Below, in pieces: positions 23,365-36,561 of a stretch of DNA of 64,000 nucleotides. The notes under the pieces are model-generated. The model was not told the origin of the DNA and ran no database searches. It saw nothing but the letters and a program-made list of their open reading frames with translations. The DNA is from Amphirosellinia nigrospora. Taxonomy: Eukaryota > Ascomycota > Sordariomycetes > Xylariales > Xylariaceae. Made by a program: the position numbers and the translations under genes. The number at the start of each line of letters is the position of its first letter. The stretch's first letter is position 1. The stretch lies in assembly GCA_004123355.1 (NCBI GenBank), contig SCHM01000001.1:5076001-5140000 (forward strand). The letters are read 5' to 3'.

Positions 23365-26035
23365 GATTGGTGGGATTAGGATGATTTGCCGACGGACTAG
23401 GTAGGTTTAGTAGCACAAGCAAGAAGGTATTAATAGACCGAGTGCTACTATTGGCCTGAAGATTCGGCTTAGGCGAACAGGTCGACAGTGGATGGGTGTG
23501 TGTGTGTGTCGATTAAGGACAGAGAAAATGCACACCAGGTGCGACTAGTTTATACTCATGTAGAAGCTGGAGGCTTGGTTGAGAATTGAGGGAAAATGTA
23601 GCTGCCTGTCCACGCTTCATTTATATGGCCTACCTAGCATGCTCAACTATCGGCTTCTGACAGCCAGGATACAGCTGTTTGGAGCCTCATTGGCCGATTA
23701 CGTTGATGCTCATGGCATCGACTTGCCGGCTTCCGATACATTGAAGTGATTTGTATGTATCGGAACGGCACAGCTATGCCGGGATTGGTCACCGAGGGCT
23801 CTGCTGTGCGACATTGGACACTGAACAGTCATCTGGCGGTGGACAGGCAGGGTCGAATCGATGTACAAAAGTGGGAATTATTGCCCATGGACGGCCAATG
23901 AAGTTGCTCGCCCGCAAACATCACGTAGCATAGCGAATGACGGCCTGCCTCTCATCGCCGTTAGCTAGTCACCTGGATCAGTATTGACCTGGGGGAGCAG
24001 GCATCAAGAAGTGGACCTGTTGTCAGCCTTATATGTACTTGTCGGGAAGCCCGGCATTCATGGGAAAAACCGGCATCATGGAAAACCGGCACCTTGAAAG
24101 GAGCCATATGTTATGAGCGGTGCATGTAGATGAGGTTACACACCAATTTACCGTCGATTGCTTTTACGATTAGCACCTATACCACGTCTAAATCCGACCA
24201 AACGGGGTATTCCATCTACGCATCCGTACTGCCGGGTATCTATTGTATACCTTACCTATCGTTACCGGTATAGGTAGTTGGGCAATTGGACAAATAGGGA
24301 AATGTGTGAGGCATTAACGCTTTGCTCATTTCTTTTCAAAGCTTGGATACACAACTATCCATACATCATCAACTCATCAGATTCTGATTACTCAATGATA
24401 TATATGGAAAGAATAGTGTAGGCCACAAGGACGAATGGCGTACAATACATACAGTACATAGTAAGGTATGTGATCTAGGCAGTTGGCTTGGCATTGAAGT
24501 TGCCCAGACAGCAGGGTCATGCATTGCACTTACCTTAGGTACCTAGTGCGAGATTTGTTGCACTTGATCACAGGTGGCATCGTTTTGGCAGGTGGTCTGC
24601 GGTAGCTAACGGCCGGGAAACTTTTGGTGCTTGGCACCGCACCTGCCTACCCACAGGTCCGGGATCCCGGAAGTACGATAGGGCTGACCTTGGGGTTTGA
24701 GCCGCATCATAGCGCCGACAAGGACGATCCCGAATGGGGAGCGCATCGAAGTTGTTGATATCGAAGACGACTTACAACTACTTTACATATTATAATATCT
24801 ACGAGACAGTCTAGCAACTTTCGAGGTCGAAAAATGTAGAGAACCGTGGTAAATACTTAGGCGACTCTAAAACCGACAAAAAATAGAGCGGGTAAGACTA
24901 TAATGGGTGTGTAATAGGGATGGTAATAATGATGGATTTTGAGGTTGAAAAAGATGGAAAGACGCAAGGAGAATTGTCAAGTTGCAGATGTTGTGACGTT
25001 GCTGGATGTTGCTCATCTAGCGCTCGATTTCATGGAAACAACGCGATTTGATTGGCTGGGCTATCGCACCATTGGCGGGCCCTGGTCTGTGCGGACCCAC
25101 TTTGGCGTGAGCAGTCACTGCTGAGCGCTGCTGGCGACGCGCCCCCAGAAAAGCTCCTGGGTTCTTTCAGCCATCCCTCTCCTCCGTCTGCCCTTGGCTA
25201 TCTCTCCCTTCGCGCACTTTATTGCGACTTGCCTACTCTCCCCTTCCCATCACGTCCATCTCGTCAACTGCCGACACCCCCATAGAATTTCCCTTCGCAA
25301 GCATAGAATACATCTGGTAGTTCTGTACTATTACAAGCCTTGGCACACCCGGCTCCCATCCCGAATTGCGCGCTGAACGAACCCGACTCGGATTCTAATC
25401 ACAGCCATTGAGGAAACTCCAAGACCATATCCCACATCATCTCTGCCAATCAACTCTGTTCTGCGGCGTTTTACGTGCAGAGGCCGCTGCTGTTTATTGC
25501 GTTCTCAACCCTGGTCACTCTTATTTGCGCCTTATACCAAACTCTCAATTCGACCCATTCCTATAAACCATCTATCGACGGTACTAGGGCACTTTCGATA
25601 TGAGATAGGTTGCGCCTACGGTTTATCCAAAGCGCTCGATTGACTCGGCGGGCGGCCATGGTCTGGTGAACACCGGCTATTCTATCGGAGAACGAATGTA
25701 CGTGCGTTTGCATATCATGAATCTGAAACTATTCTACGTTCACATCCTCCTTCCTTCGTCACTTGATAACTCCTTCGATGTACTCTCGCGTTCTAATTTT
25801 ACTTGACTTCCTAAACGATATACAATCACGGTTGTGGGGACTAACTGTGGTTCGACTTGCAGAAACGCGTTGGTTTGTTTATGGTAACAGAGCCTTGTCA
25901 ACCATCCAATATCCGGGCGAACTGAGTATCTTGACTTCGGAACTCTAGAGTAATATATCTTACTATCCTTGACAAACGAGACATTGCGCTAATAATATCA
26001 AGCGTAGCCTCGTGCCACCGTATACACCCCCCACG
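23365..26035. other. 2.7-kb intergenic stretch, promoters of the small gene (-) and Yta7 (+)
   Basis: A GT microsatellite lies at about 23495-23509. Three imperfect copies of a CCGGCATCATGGAAAA unit lie at 24050-24100. The 18-mer TACCTTAGGTACCTAGTG occurs at 24531-24548 and again at 56359-56376. From about 25160 the + strand is C/T-rich, typical of a fungal leader. No gene recognised. Confidence 0.5.
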
Positions 26036-29000
26036 ATGGCGCCTAAACGAAAGACTCGCGGTAACCTGCTCGAGTTCGACCCTAACAAGTCAGATTCCGA
26101 GGATGAAAATTTCGAGCCTGAGGTTGATGATCGCTCGGGCCGTCCTCGAAAAAGATCACGTCCCACCCACAACGGCGGGCGACATCATCGTACAAATAAA
26201 TACCGCGGGTCTGATATCGATGAGGATGAGGATGATCTTTCTAATAGTGAAGAGGAAGGATCGTTTCATGAAGAAGAAGATGACGACGAACCCCTCGTCA
26301 ATGCCACCGGCCGCCGTGTGAGAAAAGCCGCCGCAAAAAGAACCAACTACAAAGAAAGCACAGATGACGAGGATGAACTCGGCCGAGATTCCGATCCTAA
26401 AGAAGAGCTTGCTGGTACTAGCCCTCGGAAAACACAACGTCCAAGCAAAATTGTCACAATAAAATTAGCTAGCAAGCAGTTAGCTACTGCCATTGGAACT
26501 AGAAGAACCCGGGCCCGCACAGCAGAGGTAGAAGGTGGGGATGGAGACGAACTTGTCGAACTGTCTAATTCAGGAAGACATGCTAGACCTGCTCGAGGCT
26601 CTCAGAGTATAAGTCCCGAAACTGCGATTCGACGTAGGACAACGCGCGGTCTCAAAGGCCTCAAGAAACCGTCCCCAGTACCTGAAGTCATTCAGGAGGA
26701 TACCCCAAACGCCGACGAACTGATTTCCGAATCTGCAGTCCATGATGACATGGACGTAGAGGAAGCACCGAAACCTGCGATAGACCCTGATGTGGCAGCC
26801 ACCGAAGACGAGCCTATGCAAACCGTAGAAATTAACGAAGAAGGAGATGAGGATGATGACATTCTCATTACTCGCCGGACCACTCGCGGCAGACCTGCCC
26901 CTGACAAGCTTGTTGAACCAGAAAACGACAATGGCTCAGAGGACAATCAAGCTGCAACCCGTCGTCGGCTGACCCGTAGGGGAGCCAAAAAGGCAATCCA
27001 AGAACCCAGTAGTGACTTTGAGCCTGGTAATGACTCGGAAGAGGATAATGACTTCGCTTCCGTGGTAAGGGTGCCGAAAGCGAGAACGATGATGGCGAGT
27101 CTAGCCCAAGTCGACGAGGCAAGCGATCCATAGAAAAGAGTAGAACATCGTCTAGGAAGCCTCGTACTATGGACGAGTCTGGCGAAGAGGAAGCATTCAA
27201 CCCGGATGAACTGGCAGAAGAACTTGAAGACCTCCGGGAAAATTCCCAGCCTGTGAGGCGATCCAGGCGGTCTCCTAAAATTCTTTTCGAGGAGAAGACG
27301 ATGCGACGACGGGTCAAAAAAGTCGACTACTCAATTCTCCCGTTAAACCAAGCCAATTTTGAGATTGACGAGGACGAGGGAGAGGCACTCACCTCGACCC
27401 CAGCTCGTCGGCGTGGTCGTGCAAATGCCGCAACCTCCAATACTCGTGCCCTTCATACCCTTGCTGGGCCTTTTGGGGGCATTTCTGGAGAAGGAGCCCT
27501 CGCTGAAGGTCCTTGGGGCAACCACTCAGCGAATGCTGTTGGTAACGTTGATTCCGATAGTAGTGATGACGAGGTTATTGGTCGCTCTGGCGCAGCTGGC
27601 AACCCCCCTGCAACCCCCGCGACTCTTGGGTGCTGGCGGCCAGCTTGCCAACGGAGATGGTCATGGCAACAGAATCGGCACACTGGCACCAAATGTTGGC
27701 AAGGTGAAAGACCATAAAGCTCTTGCTGATGCGGATCCCTTGGGTGTTGATCTAAATGTCAACTTTAGTCAAGTTGGAGGCATGGAAGGCCACATAGAGC
27801 AGCTCAAGGAGATGGTCCAACTACCTTTACTATACCCGGACATGTTTTTGAGGTTCCATGTCACACCTCCAAGAGGCGTTCTGTTCCATGGCCCACCCGG
27901 AACGGGAAAAACCCTTCTTGCTCGAGCGCTCGCGAACTCCATCGGATTTGGTGGTAGGAAGATCACTTTCTATATGCGTAAGGGCGCTGATGCTCTAAGT
28001 AAATGGGTAGGCGAGGCAGAGAAACAACTGCGTCTCCTTTTCGAAGAAGCACGGAAAACGCAACCTAGCATCATATTTTTTGATGAAATTGATGGTCTGG
28101 CTCCCGTGCGATCGAGTAAACAAGAACAAATCCATGCATCGATCGTTTCTACTCTGCTAGCTTTGATGGATGGCATGGACGGTCGCGGTCAAGTCATTGT
28201 TATTGGTGCTACCAACCGGCCCGATAATATCGATCCGGCTCTTCGCCGTCCTGGTCGCTTCGACCGTGAATTCTATTTTCCGCTTCCAGATGTAGATGCC
28301 CGCAAAGCCATTTTGGACATTCACACTAGAGACTGGGGATTATCCGAGGATTTCAAGATGTCACTAGCTAAAGACGCCAAAGGCTATGGTGGTGCTGATC
28401 TGCGAGCTTTATGTACTGAAGCCGCCTTGAACGCAATTCAACGCACCTATCCTCAGATTTACTTTTCGAAGGAGAAACTAATTGTCGATCCCGAGAAGGT
28501 GAATGTAAAAATGACCGACTTCGTCATCGCAAAAAAGAAGATTGTCCCATCATCCGAACGATCCTCGACGTCAGGGGCAGCATCGCTTCCAAAATACATT
28601 GAGCCCCTTCTCCGACATCAGTTCCAAGCTATCACAGCAAGACTAGATAGTGCTTTCCCTCGAAAGCCAAGGTGACAGCTCTTGAAGAGGCCATGTTTGA
28701 ACCATACGATGATAGTGATTTTGGCTTTGACCGCGAACAACTCTACCAAGAATTTGACAATTCGCGCGCATTTCGGCCCAGACTTTTAGTCCATGGGATG
28801 CAAGGCATGGGCCAATCATATATTGGCGCCGCGATTTTGCACTATTTCGAGGGTGTTCATGTTCAGAATTTCGATTTGCCTACCATTATTGGCGATTCTC
28901 GGGTAAGTCCCTGTCTCCATGCCACTCTATTTATTCATTGTCACTAACTCTATTCAGCCTCCCGAGCAAGTTTTGACGGGCCTCTTCACTGAAGTCAAGC

Positions 29001-30976
29001 GCCAAAAACCTAGTGTGATCTTCATTCCTAATATTGATACATGGTATAACGCTTTAGCTGGAGCTGCATTGACAGCATTCCTCGGGATGCTTAGATCGCT
29101 TCACCCAACTGATCCAGTTATGCTATTAGGCACTTGTGAGGCTGAATTGAAAGATCTCGGTCCAGAACTGCGACGGGATCTCTTCGGATTTTCCAAGGCG
29201 AATGTCATTGAGATCGAGCGCCCAGCCAAAGTGAGTTCCTTTCAAACTTGAAGACCTTCTTTTGAGACTAAGCCGGTGTAGGAAAATCGAGAGGAATACT
29301 TTTCGAGGATTATAACACACATTAAAAGGTTGCCGAAGGACTTCCCTGATCCGGTGCATCGGAAAAAGCGTCAGCTAGAGGAATTACCCATTGCTCCACC
29401 ACCTCCACCTAAGAAGTTAACTAAGGAAGAGATCCATAACGAGGATGTACGGTACCGGCAAGCCCTCAACCTAATGAAAGTACACCTGCAACCTATAATG
29501 GACCAGATTTCCAAAAAATATCAAAAGTTTCGCCACCCAGTCATACTAGATTCCCAATATCAGTATCTACTAGATGAGGCAGAGCCAAATTATGTTAGAG
29601 CTGACGTGGCGGATGCCCCTCCACGCCCCTACGAGCTTGCGAAAGACAGTGATGGATACCCTGGCCTTCGCGAGACTGCAACTGGCAAGTTCTTTTATAA
29701 CCTGGATGTTAATATCATTGAAACTAGGCTTGCCAATGGGTTTTACTGGCGGCCATTCGAATTTCTGAAGGATGTCCGTGCTCTCAAAAGTGACGCGGAA
29801 AGCATTGGCGACAGACAACGCTGGTTGAAAGCAGCAGAGCTTTTGGCCAATGTGGAGGTCGATGTTTTAGATGTCGATGAGAAGCTACGAAACATGGGCA
29901 TCAATTGGGAGACATTGTACGAAACCCATAAGAAACGGAGGCAGGAGAGAGAAGAGCGTGCTCGTAAAAAGAAGGCAATGCAGTCTATTCTAGACGCAGC
30001 GCACTCCAGTACTAGCAATGGTGCAGGCCCCTCTCAGAATAGTTCACATCAAGGCCTACACACCACCGCACAATTTCAGGTTATAGGAGACTTGTCGAAT
30101 GGCACTACACAAGCCACTGCATCCAATATTGCTACGAATGGAACACCCAGGCCTTCTCGAAGTACGGATGAAGATGTACAAATGGGCGATGTTGAGAGTC
30201 AATCGGGACGTCCATCCCCTATGCAGCCACCTTCGCAGTGGCCCCGCATGCCTTCGCGATCTCTTGACACTTCCACCATGGCCACTCCGGGGGCAAAAAC
30301 CCAGATTTCACAAGTCTCGGCGATACAACCACTACCACCGGGCGTATCTCCGTCAGCATTGTTAAACGAGGCGTCAACCACTGGGACGTCAGGCCCCTCT
30401 AATAGATCTTCTCATAGACTTTCAAATTTCAGCACGCAACTCTCAAATGGCTATCACGAGCAGCCCGCACCTGACACGATTCAAGATACTCTGCTATTGT
30501 CCGGCCATAGCCAGAACACATCAAGTGACGAGAACTGGGCCCACTCACAAGCCCAGGCTATGGCACGAGGTTATCTACCACGGTCTGGGTTATCCCAAGA
30601 CTCCCAGAGTCTGTTTCAGAATCAGGCATCGCCTACTATAGCCAAGTCATTCCATTCTTCTAATACTACCAACCCATCGAAAGTCACGTCGTCCAATGAA
30701 GAACCCCAGTCACAACGTCCGTCACAGCAGATAACACAAGTAGAAATGGATGCGCCATCAGCCGAATACTTGTTGGGTGAACTGACAAAACGTACTTCTG
30801 GGTGTACTATAGAGCAGCTGGAGCAGATCAACCGGGATTTGATGTCCAAATTGTGGGAGACTCGTGGTGAACACAACAGAATGAAAGTGTATAGCTTGAT
30901 CTCGAGCGTTTTCAACGATACCATGAACGACATAACGGCTATGCAACGGCTACTGCAGCTGAGTCAAGAATACTAG
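26036..30976 (+). CDS. YTA7: Yta7/Abo1-type AAA ATPase with bromodomain-like region (nucleosome/histone chaperone)
   Basis: About 1,620 residues from the ATG at 26036. The N-terminal 520 residues are highly acidic and basic with RRTTRG repeats, then DYSILPLNQANFEIDEDEG. The first AAA domain follows: Walker A GPPGTGKTLLARALA, Walker B IIFFDEIDG, sensor/arginine-finger region GATNRPDNIDPALRRPGRFD. The second AAA domain has a degenerate Walker A (GMQGMGQSYIGAA, no Lys). A linker PPPPKKLTKEE leads to the bromodomain-like region (VHLQPIMDQISKKYQKF...) and a C-terminal helix pair. Introns 28903-28957 and 29231-29281 are clean. Family members (yeast Yta7, fission-yeast Abo1, human ATAD2) act on histone H3-H4 at chromatin. 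Three one-base shifts occur: near 27070 (one short), at the GGG at 27628-27630 (one extra) and near 28668 (one short); the protein sense continues across each. Confidence 0.95.
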
Positions 30977-32147
30977 TGCCAAGCCATACAATTCGAAGGA
31001 CATTGTGTAGAACACATGTCTACAGCATACTCCGGCCGTGAAGTCGACTGGGTGATCTTGGGTGCCTCCAAGGACTCTCAGAAGTTTCTTACTTTTTCTT
31101 GTGACGTTGTCATTTAGGGCCGGGCGGGAGTTGAACATAATCAACCGAGTTTGGGGCAACTTGCCACATGGGCTAGGGGGTGTTACTCGTCGAGTGCGAC
31201 ATAGGTAGATACAACGATCGATAATCGTGTGGGGTTGGGGAATATATCCTTGCTATTTTTGCCTAGATTGTAGCGTATAGGTCTGTTGTTTATCAGGACG
31301 TTCAGTATAGATTACCCGAGTTGGTCATCTACTGTTTTCTGCATCACCAACCAACAGGATGTACTTTTGCCACGCTTTTGTAATATATGATATTGCATCC
31401 TATGGTGCTTTCTGTACTCTCGAACCGCGCTACTCTCCATTCTAGAGTCTTTTTGACTTTAGTCGAATGAAGTTACGAACATTTTGTGCTGGGCGTGATC
31501 AGAGGCCAAGTTGGGGTGCCTACGAATCTCTTGTGAATCATATTCTTTTGATCGTTGAGTCTGGCTCGTCAAGGTGTTGGCTACCTGATGGTGATATATT
31601 GAGATACTGGTCACTTTCTTTCGTAATGCTAGAGAATGACCATCGCTTTGGTGAATTTGTTTACGGTAGAGAAGAAGATAGTATACAGATATTTCACGTG
31701 TGGTGGGGACATATGCGGCTTCACTAAGATGGGGTGATATTGCATGAAGTAGGCCGCATGTGATCTATTAATACCTATCTGAGACCTGCAGACAAAACTA
31801 GGCTTGAAACCAGCTAGCTTAAGACAATATGGGACAGCTAATATGTACAAGATGTGGATTTCTATGGAAGAAGAATGACGGGGTTATGGAGGCTAGTTTA
31901 CTAGGTTAATACGTATGATTCACATAGTATGACGCTTCTACTAAAAAGAAGCATAGCTATCGATATCCAAATAGTAAAAGGTAGTCATCAACATTAAAAA
32001 AAGCTGTTCTATATATGGTGGTATCTTTGTCATTAAACGAACGCGCATGCATTTTACCAGACCTTCCGGCTCCACGTCTAAAAAAAACGCGAAACATACT
32101 CGTACATATATGCACCGCCGACCAATCTCCGCTGGCACCCGTGCCTT
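30977..32147. other. 1.17-kb intergenic region between convergent genes
   Basis: Holds the 3' ends of Yta7 (+) and the permease (-). An open stretch of 86 codons at 31467-31727 resembles nothing known. No other feature seen. Confidence 0.5.
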
Positions 32148-34273
32148 TTAAATAGCCACGAACACCCACTTGCGGTAGAAGGACTTGCCCTTGTTCGGGT
32201 GGGCGGCCTTCTCGGCGGCCTGGTTGGCGAGGAACTCCTCTTCTTCGCGGTCGATGATGTCCTTGCCGGTGTAGAAGTCGCACTCGTGGGGGCGAACGCC
32301 CTTGCTCTTGGTGACGAACTTGTGGCCGAAGATCAGGGCTAAGTAGACGGGGATGCCGATGTAGCCGGTAATGAAGGCGATGTAATTGGCCTTGATGGAG
32401 AGGCTGGGGATGAAGGCGTCGAAGTTCTTGGTGATGGCCACCAGCACGCAGATGAAGAGCGCGAGGTACGAACCCCAGATGCCCAGCGGCGCCGTGTATG
32501 GCATCATGTCATTCGTGAGGCCCTGCGCCTTGCGTGCCCGCACGAACCAGATGTGCGTCACGAGGATGGAAATCCAGGATAACAAGCCGAGAATGGTGGT
32601 CACGTTGACGAAGTAGCCGAAGACATCCTTGGAGTCATCCGACACGTTCAAGAAGGCGAGCAGACTGAAGAGAGCGGACGTGAAGAGCGCGTAGATCGGG
32701 ACACCGCGGCTATCTGTCTTTCGGAAAATGGCAGGTGCTGAACCGTCGGATGCCAGACCATACAAAGTGCGGCTGGCGATGTACAGATCGGAGTTGGCTG
32801 CTGAGAAGACGAAGAGTAAGATGGACGCGTTAAGGATGTGAGGAAGGGCCTTGATGTTGGCGAGCTCGATGGCGACGACGAAGGGCGAGGCGGCAGCACT
32901 GGTCGAAGCTGAATTGGCGAAAGCAAGTTTCTTATCGTTGAAAGGTACGATCATGCCGACAAGGAAAACGCTGATGACGTAGAATACGACGATACGGTAG
33001 AAAGTGAGTTTGATGGCACGAGGAATCGTCTTCCGCGGGTTCTGGGCCTCTCCGACAGTTACACCCACCAGCTCAGTCCCAAGAAAGGCAAACGTCGCCG
33101 TGACCAGTGTGGAATAGAAACTAAGGAATCTTCCCAGAGATCCATTTATATCTTTGTTAAAGTGACCATTGAATGCGCTATAATGATTCTGTCAGCGTGC
33201 TGGCTCTTCTTGAAGTGGCCACTTTGTAGTCAAGTTGGAAATCAAGCAACTTACCCTGGGTTCCTCCAGTACTCAAATCCTCTGGCATGACCGTCAGCAC
33301 CACCTGCGGTAATGACAAGCGATACAAGAATTACGCCAATGATGACGATGACCTTGAAACTCGATCTAGGGGATTCCAAGTTAGCATTTCATATTTTGAA
33401 CGGTATATGTCATGTCCATAACCACGCTCTTAGGTGCCTAACTTTAGTCCGAAGACGCGATGTTGCCACTGAACAGAAGAAAGATGGATAAATTCGTGTT
33501 AGAGAACCTACAGCCAAAATTCAAATTCGCCGAAGAAGCTGACACCGAAGTAGTTGATAGCGATGATCAATACCAGGAAAATGGCGATCCATACTCCGGG
33601 ATTGACACGGTCACGTGGTAACCAATATTGGATCACAAGAGCAGCGGCGGTAAGTTGGTTGGGCGGAAGGATAATGTACTTGAACCAGTAACTGTGTATC
33701 AACGCCCATGTTAGCCACGCTCCGTATTCTGGGCTTGGGAGGTCGAGTGAAACTTACGTCCAGCCCAGAGCAAAACCCAGCGAGGGATCGCAGAAACGGG
33801 ACGCATAACCAGTGAAGCCGGCGGACATGGGAAGCCACGAAGAGATCTCTCCAAGACCAGCCATGACCAGGAAAACGACGAAACCAATAACCGAGTACGA
33901 GATCAAGATAGCGCCGGGCCCAGCCTTGGCGAGGGCCTTGCCGGTGCCGATAATCACTTGGATGAAGTTAGTTTACTTGCTGCCATGTATGTCATGATGA
34001 TGATGGAAACTAGTCGCATGGCGTTCAGGGGAGGTAGAACTAGGCGAAATACTTACGGCCTGTTCCGATAGCACCACCGATGGCAATCATAGAAATGTGA
34101 CGAGCCTTCAGACCGCGATGTAGAGAGGTCTCGGCGGACGTCTCGATACCGCGAACCTGTCCAGGTTCATCGAGGTCATAGTCGTTGTAGCCGCCGGGTT
34201 CCTTGTTGTCGTGTGGCGACGACGAGTGCCTCGACCTCAGGCTGCCTGAGTCCATGGTGTGGTGACCGTGCAT
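32148..34273 (-). CDS. amino-acid permease, APC superfamily (YAT family, Dip5-like)
   Basis: Five exons on the minus strand: 34057-34273, 33758-33956, 33512-33691, 33255-33365, 32148-33177; the four introns (100, 66, 146 and 77 bp) all have GT...AG ends and keep frame, with no interruption. The product, about 580 residues, has a hydrophilic N-terminus, then the first helix AIGGAIGTGLIIGTGKALA, twelve membrane segments in all, GEISSWLPMSAGFTGYASRF, the family signature region FAFLGTELVGVTVGEAQNPR, and a charged cytosolic tail (DREEEEFLANQAAEKAAH). Fungal YAT permeases are proton symporters of the plasma membrane; the pattern resembles yeast Dip5 (acidic amino acids) more than Gap1, but substrate range is inference. 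The gene ends convergent with Yta7. Confidence 0.93.
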
Positions 34274-35989
34274 CTTGTCCCAGCTTCAAATCCCTTGCGC
34301 GCGCGCTCGCTTGTACGAAGGGGAAGAATCGAGCAGCGAAGCACCAGACCGCGCGGGGTTTGGCTCGCTGTTCTCGTTATATGTGTCGAATCTCAACCGC
34401 GCTAACGACACAAATAAATAAGAAAAGAAGAGAATGCAAACTGACGGAACGAGAGACTAGCCCACCAGGATAGCAAAGTCGGATCCGGGGGAGCGCGGGA
34501 GGACAGACTTATTAATATCAGTGGGAATGACCGACGCCTTGGCGGCAGCATCAGAGTGGGACGCACGCCAAGATGCGTGGCTCGGCCATGATTGCTCGAT
34601 CATGTCTAGATTTGCAAGCAACCCTGGTCGGGTCTTGCTCCTGGTGAGATTCCCCCGTCTTATTCCTATCAAGGCCCCGGACCCGGTCACCAAAAGAGCC
34701 AAAAGAGCCAGGTGAGCTAACTGATTCGGCGCGACTCGACGCCCCCCGGTATCTAGACTGCGTACTACTGTGCACTAGGTTCTTCTGGCGTGCGTTAGTG
34801 ATACAGTTAGCCGTGCTCTGCAAATGCTAGATACGGGTATTATACAGTAACACTTACCTATAAAGGCGAGCGGTGCCCGTGGCCATGTAACATTCATCGG
34901 CCAGGTCTAACATATGGTGCTGGTCTTCAAATGCATACGGCTATACAGACGTAGATGACGCCGACGAGTACTATGGTGTAGCAGTAGCGTAAGAATGTAG
35001 GTTATATGCAGGCTATATGTAGGTACTTACATGGGCCAGGTTTCTGGTGGTTCTGGTGGTAGTTGGTAAGATCCGCCCCACCATTGTCGTGATGATTACC
35101 TTACCATCTGCCTACCAGATGCATATACCAGGGCAGGCTCCCTTGCCAAGCTTCCATACCCCGTTGTGTTATCGCGACTCATCTCTTCTGCGGCCAACCA
35201 CACGGGGCTATACAACGTATTGTGAATTAGATGAAACATAAAAATATACATAGTACCAAAAACCGTTGGAAAGGCTGATGTAACGTTTTGGGAGACCGTT
35301 GACGCTGTTCATCATTAAACTTGTCCATCTTTCCCAGCGAGTGCTTTCCACAGTAAGTCCTAGATTGCTTGCCACTCATCCACACTGTTCGCGGACGCTT
35401 GGCGTCAAGTAAGGAAGGCCATCTATCGGCTCGGCACTTACTTGTATGGCAGCTTACCGTACGGGGTGTGTGTATAACCATACAGTAAACTGAATAAATA
35501 GGGTCTGGGCAGGTAGCCATGCGGTCAGCTTCTGCCCTTCTAACTGAATTGCATCTCGGTAGCAAAGCATTTCAGCTTAGGCTGACATGCGTGCAAGCTG
35601 CGTACAAGCTGCGTGCGAGTGAGCTATCTATCGCAGGGCGTGAGGCGGGAGTGGCGTATCGGAGGGGGCGAAGCTTGTCTTGGGTTCTGTCTTGGAGTCC
35701 AGCTCTGTCTTGGGGCCTCTCAACCGAGGCGATCTATACCGCTGCGTGACCGATTGCTCACGACACGACGACACGACGACTAGGCGGCAGGCAAGATGCA
35801 CAGTATGCGAGTCTGAAGTCGCCATACTATACTGTAGCGACTACAACCCTCTCTTCCCTTGCAGCTGCTATTTTCCTGGATTTCCATTGGTTGTATTTTA
35901 AATGATTAAATGGTTGAGGAATGTATTATGGTCGTGCTCGGCAATCCGGCTGTACTGCAGCGTGAGATGACGAGAGCCGGGCGTTGGTG
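34274..35989. other. 1.7-kb intergenic region upstream of the permease
   Basis: Probable permease promoter at the left side. Short local repeats: AAGCTGCGT copies near 35596-35618, GTCTTGG-type copies near 35678-35713 and CACGACGA copies near 35760-35780. No gene supported. Confidence 0.5.
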
Positions 35990-35998
35990 GTGAGATGG
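35990..35998. repeat. target-site duplication, left copy
   Basis: GTGAGATGG directly before the left inverted repeat; identical to 36562-36570. Confidence 0.88.
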
Positions 35999-36561
35999 CA
36001 GGTCGGCTACTCGCACATCAAAAACTGCTATCCGCACATCAAACTAGCCGTTTCTAGTCAAGAAGCCCACAACACCCTCCACTGCCCTCTTCTAACCTAA
36101 TTTGTATAGACATCTCGGCGTACCCCAATAGAATCGACTGCTTCAAAAGAAAAACACGTAAAAAAACAGTCAAAGTAGCTCTTGGCCCCCTGGAGTAACC
36201 ACTAAATCGCAGCCACCTATACCGTACTACCCTACTTATTATTCGTTCAATTAACTACTTTTAATTATTATTAGAATACTACGAATTTGCTATTTTTATT
36301 AAAATATATTAATTTTTAGCTTTGTTATATTTTTATCTATCGAACTTAATTTTTTATTAAAATATATGCGCTATATACTTATTATTGTTGTGATTTTTAA
36401 CTTCTGCAAACGTATTAGAAGACTGTTGATTCTGAATCGCTTCTTGGCTGCTCCAGTTCTAACCTAATTTAGGTAGCGTGTGGAGCAACTAAGAGATATA
36501 GACTAGAAACGGCTAGTTTGATGTGCGGATAGCAGTTTTTGATGTGCGAGTAGCCGACCTG
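35999..36561. mobile_element. 563-bp non-autonomous DNA transposon (MITE, probably Mutator-like)
   Basis: The two ends, 35999-36059 and 36501-36561, are perfect 61-bp inverted repeats beginning CAGGTCGGCTAC. The element is flanked on both sides by the same nine bases, GTGAGATGG (35990-35998 and 36562-36570), the expected target-site duplication. There is no reading frame of any size; the middle (about 36230-36420) is strongly AT-rich, with a repeated TTTTTATTAAAATATAT. Within each end the 11-mer CGCACATCAAA occurs twice, 21 bases apart. Long terminal repeats with a 9-bp duplication fit the Mutator-like (MULE) superfamily; hAT would give 8 bp. Perfect end identity implies recent insertion. No transposase is in the window, so mobilisation would have to be in trans. 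Confidence 0.92.

Noticed and set aside
27061-27135. An intron instead of a frame break in Yta7 near 27070 (GTAAGG present).
   Set aside because: The sequence right after the donor-like GTAAGG is good coding sequence in the next frame (GAESENDDGESSP), so a one-base gap explains it better than splicing.
33366-33511. Possible micro-exon inside the 146-bp third permease intron.
   Set aside because: Direct joining gives an uninterrupted FWLSSFKVIVIIG that matches the family; extra residues would disturb it.
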